Below are positions 32,406 through 64,000 of a DNA stretch of 64,000 bases, piece after piece (the first letter of the stretch is position 1; the number at the start of each line of letters is the position of its first letter). The position numbers were made by a program, and so were the translations under genes. This DNA comes from Simmondsia chinensis (lineage: Eukaryota; Streptophyta; Magnoliopsida; Caryophyllales; Simmondsiaceae). Where the stretch lies: assembly GCA_018398585.1 (NCBI GenBank), contig JAGTTD010000001.1, positions 19,857,750-19,921,749 of the forward strand, read 5' to 3'. The notes beneath the pieces are model-generated. The model did not search any database and was not told the DNA's origin. It saw nothing but the letters and a program-made list of their open reading frames with translations.

Positions 32406-32528
32406 AAATGCACTTATAATATGCTCGTCAAAATCAGGGTGTTCAGACAGAAATGCAGTAATAAAGTTAGGTCCAAAACTAGTATCAGTTCGAGCCCTCT
32501 CACTTCTCCTAAGTTCCTGAACCTCGAG

Positions 32529-32765
32529 TTAAGGGGCCGAATGACTAGATGAAGGAGTAGATGCATCAGGCAAAGAAACAGACAATGGCACATGCACAAA
32601 TTCTTTCATGGGAAACACATGCTTGAAGAACTCAACATCTCGAGACTCCATGATCTTACTGAGCCCAGGGCTCGAGCTATTCAATAACATGAATCTATAT
32701 GCAGCATTGTTTATAGCATAACCAATAAATATATATTTTACTTCTTTTAAATTCTGGTACCCCAA
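32529..32765 (-). pseudogene. Copia integrase C-terminal / linker fragment
   Basis: 'VKYIFIGYAINNAAYRFML' and 'IMESRDVEFFKHVFP' are the 'CVFIGY...YRF' and 'RDVxFFE..FP' blocks found between integrase core and RT in copia pol. Confidence 0.8.
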
Positions 32766-32901
32766 CTTTAGCTAAACACCCCCACACTTTGAGGTATTGA
32801 AGGTTAGGCGCCTAACCCTTCCATAATTCATAAGGTATTCTATCTCGCCTTTTATGTGGAACCCTATTAAGCACATGGCATGTAGACAACATGGCTTCCC
32901 C

Positions 32902-33360
32902 TCACAAGCTCGCGGGTAGGCCTGTTCTAATCAACATAATGTTCATCATCTCTTTAAGGGTTCTATTCTTTCTTTCGGCTATACCGTTCTGTTGGGGTGT
33001 ATATGGGGCTAGAACTTCATGAATTATGCCACATTCGTCACAATATTTCTTAAGGAAGGTAGTATCATACTCACCTCCTTTGTCTAACGTAATCCTCTTA
33101 ATTCTACGGTCTAATTGGTTCACAACTTTTGCCTTATACTTGAGGACCATCTCCTCAGCCTCATCCTTAGAACTCTGGAGATACACTTTGGTAAATCTCG
33201 AGTGGTCATCAATGAAGGTAATGTAGTACCTCTTACCACCTCTACTTAGGATGTTTTTAAAGTCACCTAAGTCACTATGCAGGAGTTCAAGTAGGCTAGA
33301 TGTTTGTTCAACTGATTTGTTAAAAGGCTTCTTAGGGTGCTTAGCCTCTACACATATCAC
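32902..33360 (-). pseudogene. Copia integrase core
   Basis: 152 codons open. Contains 'LHSDLGDFKNILSRGGKRYY' and 'ITFIDDHSRFTKVYL' (first Asp block), 'TLDKGGEYDTTFLKKYCDE' (second), and 'PQQNGIAERKNRTLKEMMN' (Glu block). The catalytic D, D, E residues all appear present. Adjacent pre-integrase and linker pieces are out of frame or stopped. Confidence 0.87.
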
Positions 33361-33392
33361 ATTTGTCAGGTTCGATGACTACAGTTGGGACT

Positions 33393-33848
33393 TCAACTCA
33401 TCTGCCTAGCATGCCACAAATCCAAAGACTCAACAATATAAGCAGAAGTAGATGAATTCTCATTCATTTTAACATCAGGTACAAAGAGACCCCCATTAAA
33501 GAAATCCTTCCCCACAAAGTTGGTGTTTTTGATGATAACAAGCTTATTAGATTCAAAAGTCAATTTAAAACTAGCTTTGTTGAGCAACGCACTAGAAACA
33601 AGATTTTTACGCAGATTAGGGACATGCAACACATTTTGCAAAAATAAAAACTTTCAAGATTTAAGTTTTAGAAGGACCTTTCCCTTGCCATGAACAGGGA
33701 TTGAACTAGAATTGCCCATGAACGCAGACTCCCCCACATGGGCTTCTCGGAACAAGTCCTTATTGGTGCAGATGTGCCTCGTTGCACTGGTATCTACAAC
33801 GCACTCGACCATGTTCCTAGCCATATTCACCTCGAAGATCATGGCCAC
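33393..33848 (-). pseudogene. Copia protease and pre-integrase region
   Basis: 33848-33654 gives 'VVDTSATRHICTNKDLF', a protease-like block. 33641-33393 gives 'LHVPNLRKNLVSSALL' and 'ESLDLWHARQMS' (the LWHxRLGH site with the H-R-L-G-H pattern decayed). Confidence 0.8.
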
Positions 33849-34700
33849 AAGACATCTCCACTCTCGGTGAGGTTAGCCTGGGGTTTGTGTTCTTTAGGCT
33901 TTCCTGGTCCAAACCCCTTCTTGTAATCTCTAGACGTATGGCCCATCTTGCCACAAGTCTGGCATGTTCCCTTGACTCGTTCTTGTCCACCTTCGGGGTT
34001 GTTCTGAGCTCTCTCGCCATGGGTCTGCTTCTGCTTTGAGTTTGAGCTCGAGCTCGATCCTTGGTTGGAGCGTCTCTTGTTCCATGGCTTCTTAAACCTA
34101 TCATTCTTTCTTGTACTCTTAGACTCAACCAGGTTAGTAGACATAGATGAGTGCTCAGGGGACCTCTTTTTTGCTTGTTTTCGGTTTTGGTCCTCGAGAT
34201 TAATGTGGGAAACTAGCTCTTGCAAAGTCATGTCTTTCTTTTTGTGTTTTTATTGAGCCTTATAGTTTTCCCACGAAGGAGGAAATTTTTCAATGAGACA
34301 ATTTGCCTGAAATGTCTCATACATTTTCATTCCTTCGTCAAGTATATCATCGCACAAGTTCTCATACTTGTAGATCTAGTCCAGTACAAGTTATCATCGA
34401 TCATGGTGAAAGGCAACCACTTAGCACATACATACTTCTTAGCGGCACTGTCATCCATCCCATACTTATTACTTAAGGCCTCCCAGATTTCCTTAGCATT
34501 TGTCATCTTCCTAAAAATTTGGTATAAAGGGGCTGTCATGTAATGCAACAACATTTCCCTACAGGTTCGATTACCTTTCTCAAAGTCACTGCTCAACCTA
34601 GGAGGAGCCCTATCACTCGAGAGGGTGTAACCAAGGAAAAAACTCCATCTTATCAGACCAAATTTTATGGTTTTTCCAGTCTAAAGGTTCAGTCTTTGAC
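33839..34700 (-). pseudogene. Copia gag
   Basis: Minus strand from about 34700: 'LDWKNHKIWSDKMEFFL' in a broken frame, then 'HYMTAPLYQIFRKMTNAKEI' 'WEALSNKYG' (34596-34327), then after a stop 'LQELVSHINLEDQNRK' and the zinc knuckle 'CQTCGKMGHTSRDY' (34231-33839). The last knuckle Cys is Tyr, so the finger is broken. Confidence 0.82.
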
Positions 34701-34832
34701 ATGTTGGATATGATAAAACTAGCGTTAGCTATGTTTTGATTACTTATTTTAATAAATGACTTAGACTGTTGGAAAGTATGGGCAAATAATTAATTAAATT
34801 CTCAAATTTGAGACACTAAGACTAACCCCAGA

Positions 34833-35720
34833 TGGGGACAAATTAAACTTAAACAACACAATGACAAAGCTGAACTTAATAAAGTCGCATTACACCTACT
34901 TGAGATAAGATAATCAAACAATTGAAATACAAAAGATTCAGAGAGAAAGGAGTGAACCGAAGGAAGTCGCAGCGCCGTGGAGTTCACCACTGCCCTAAGT
35001 TGTTTATGCCTTCGCTACAGTACAAGCGGGATCATCAGGCACTCCAACTCCAAGGGTTAACACGGAACCCAACACTGGAGTGTACTATTGGATGATGGGT
35101 TGGAGTACGCCCCAACATTCTCAGTAACTAGAGTAATGAAAGAGGAAGAAACTCAGAGAGAATTTCAGAGGGAAAGGGAAGAATCAATTCTTTGAAACTA
35201 TGTTGTACATTTCGTATATTTTCTCAGTGTTTAACAACCTCCTGAAGCACGGTATTTATAGCCAAAGAATACTTAATGTGCAAGCAAGAATCAGTTAAGA
35301 TTGTGGGCAAGAAATCCTGCCATGATAAGGAAACTGGCGGATATGAAGGTGCACAAAATTATGGCACAATTAAGGCCAAAACGGTTATGGAAAGGAGTGG
35401 GGAAGGACGCAGACAAATGCGTATCTCAAGCTCCAACCCAGACTAACGGACATAGAGGTTTGAGCTAAGTAGCCTCGAGATAGAACACAAGGACCCTTGA
35501 GAGTCCACACCACACCACACCACACCACACCACATTGTGACGTGGCTCGGCGAGGCGGGCCCGCGCGTGGTTTTAAAAACCCACTCTAGGCCCACAATAC
35601 TTTACCAAGTATAAAGAGGGGGTATATAAAATAGATATCCATTCACTATTTTTCCAATGTGGGATAGAGGTAAAATCACAAGACTTCAAAATTGAAGTAC
35701 TCTATCCTAAATTTCCAATA
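34833..35720 (-). repeat. 5' LTR of minus-strand copia
   Basis: Matches 26258-27169. Includes a short 'ccacaccacacc' run at 35506-35533. I do not see a clear tRNA primer site beside it (minus strand TGGGGTTAGTC follows). Confidence 0.8.
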
Positions 35721-35906
35721 GTGTTTTCTAAGTAGAGAAGTTTTATGTTAGTACATGAAAACTTCTTGTTAAATTATAATACACAAATAATGTTGTTCAA
35801 AAAGAAAATTAAGAGTTATTTATATTATGGATTATTGTACTTTTTATATTATGGATTCTTGTACTTCAGGGTTTAGGTAATTGTTGACCTATTTAAGCCA
35901 TTAGGT

Positions 35907-35938
<32 letters not shown>

Positions 35939-36477
35939 AACAAACCCAGTGCCTCTAAGGGCTCCCGTAAAAGTAGGGTCTGGGGGTAGATGTACGCAGC
36001 CTTCCCCCTTCGGGAGGCTACCCTGAAGAGAGGCTGTTTTCAAGGGCCCCCAACCTGAGAAGGTGGTTCGCAGCATAGAGCATGTGACTTTCCATGAGAA
36101 TTAGGTAATTATTGAATTTGAGTTTGACCCATTTAATTTCTTTTAAACACATTTGACATGTTTACATAGTTGTGTTAAATATTTGAGTGACTTACAATTG
36201 TATTATAAGTATGTTACGTTTTAATGCAGTGTATTATTGACTTGTTAGTAAGTTCATAAATTAACACTTAATGAAAAATTACCAATATAAAATTGAGTAC
36301 TAGTTAAAAGCTTCTGACCTATTTAATAAACATTTCTAATTTAGAATGAATCCTTGTTTAAAATTTTTGTATAGCACATGGCTTCATGACATGATACAAC
36401 ACATTTGTCGCCTGCTACGCGGGCGTACCTAAGCAACAACCCCTGCTGGGTTTGGCCTCCATGACGCTCATAAGTTG
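35721..36477 (+). promoter_or_regulatory. Upstream region and likely promoter of the DExH1-type gene
   Basis: Only about 760 bp separate the copia LTR from the first coding ATG, and 192 bp of that is a SINE-like insert. Within 36100-36477 I see a weak TATA-like 'ttgtatagc' near 36367. A short upstream frame starts at ATG 36461 (MTLIS, stop TGA 36476-36478) and its stop overlaps the gene's ATG as TGATG. Confidence 0.45.
35908..36099 (-). mobile_element. SINE-like retroposon, (CAA)n at left end
   Basis: Minus-strand copy ending in a (TTG)n tail, with 'aaacccagtgcctctaaggg' next to the tail and 'gtacgcagccttccccc' in the body, the wording of Au-type plant SINEs. An 8-bp direct repeat attaggta occurs at 35900-35907 and 36100-36107. 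Confidence 0.75.

Positions 36478-64000
<27,523 letters not shown>

Larger units (their letters stand above)
26258..35720 (-). mobile_element. Copia LTR retrotransposon, minus strand, inactive, with nested element
   Basis: LTRs of about 0.9 kb (26258-27169 and 34833-35720) bound gag, protease, integrase, RT and RNase H in minus-strand order. A non-autonomous LTR element (28567-31479) splits the RT/RNase H boundary. I see no matching target duplication (aaaga left, gtgtt right) and the right LTR ends TA instead of CA. The element abuts the plus-strand copia copy, and the sequence beyond 35720 is not copia, so the original insertion site has been rearranged. Confidence 0.88.

Overview
This is plant nuclear DNA, very probably from a eudicot. 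One multi-exon host gene with GT-AG and GC-AG introns lies in a dense nest of plant LTR retrotransposons whose primer-binding sites match initiator tRNA-Met. L1-type and RTE-type LINEs, short SINE-like copies, a Mutator-like foldback element and a hAT-like element are also present. No species is claimed.

Layout. (1) 1-3073: no gene; two minisatellite arrays. (2) 3074-22857: an old minus-strand Ty3/gypsy remnant ('gypsy-0'), split by a foldback element (4658-6196) and by a complete but dead minus-strand chromovirus-like element ('gypsy-1', 7792-22309, matching 5-bp target duplication). Gypsy-1 holds an 8.1-kb block bounded by a 623-bp duplication of its own gag/protease region. The block contains a non-autonomous LTR element with unfamiliar proteins ('element 3', minus) and a gag-only LTR element ('element 2', plus). 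(3) 22858-35720: two copia copies of one family in opposite orientation. The plus copy is split by a 5'-truncated L1 LINE with a 15-bp target duplication. The minus copy is split by a non-autonomous LTR element carrying an RRM that resembles polypyrimidine-tract-binding proteins (28567-31479, perfect 5-bp target duplication). (4) 35721-64000: promoter and first 13 exons of a DEAH/RHA RNA helicase of the plant DExH1 type, running off the right edge. Intron 8 (4.5 kb) holds a non-autonomous LTR element carrying a PDS5-like cohesin-factor fragment. Intron 9 (14.5 kb) holds an RTE LINE split by a young chromovirus ('gypsy-4', 49560-55328, target duplication ccatc), a hAT-like element, a plastid 23S rRNA scrap, L1 ORF1 debris and further RTE fragments.

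How it fits together. The host gene is the only evident cellular gene. The most interesting content is a set of non-autonomous LTR retrotransposons that share cis-signals with an autonomous chromovirus lineage represented by gypsy-4. Shared signals are TGTTAT...AACA LTR ends, a pyrimidine-rich 3' LTR region, an AT spacer before the iMet primer site, and a small hairpin with an AGGA-type loop just upstream of the polypurine tract. The hairpin stem co-varies between families. One of these elements has lost pol, one carries a host-like RRM and one carries a long protein I do not recognise with an internally duplicated Trp/Tyr-rich domain. A more distant LTR element has captured the PDS5-like sequence.
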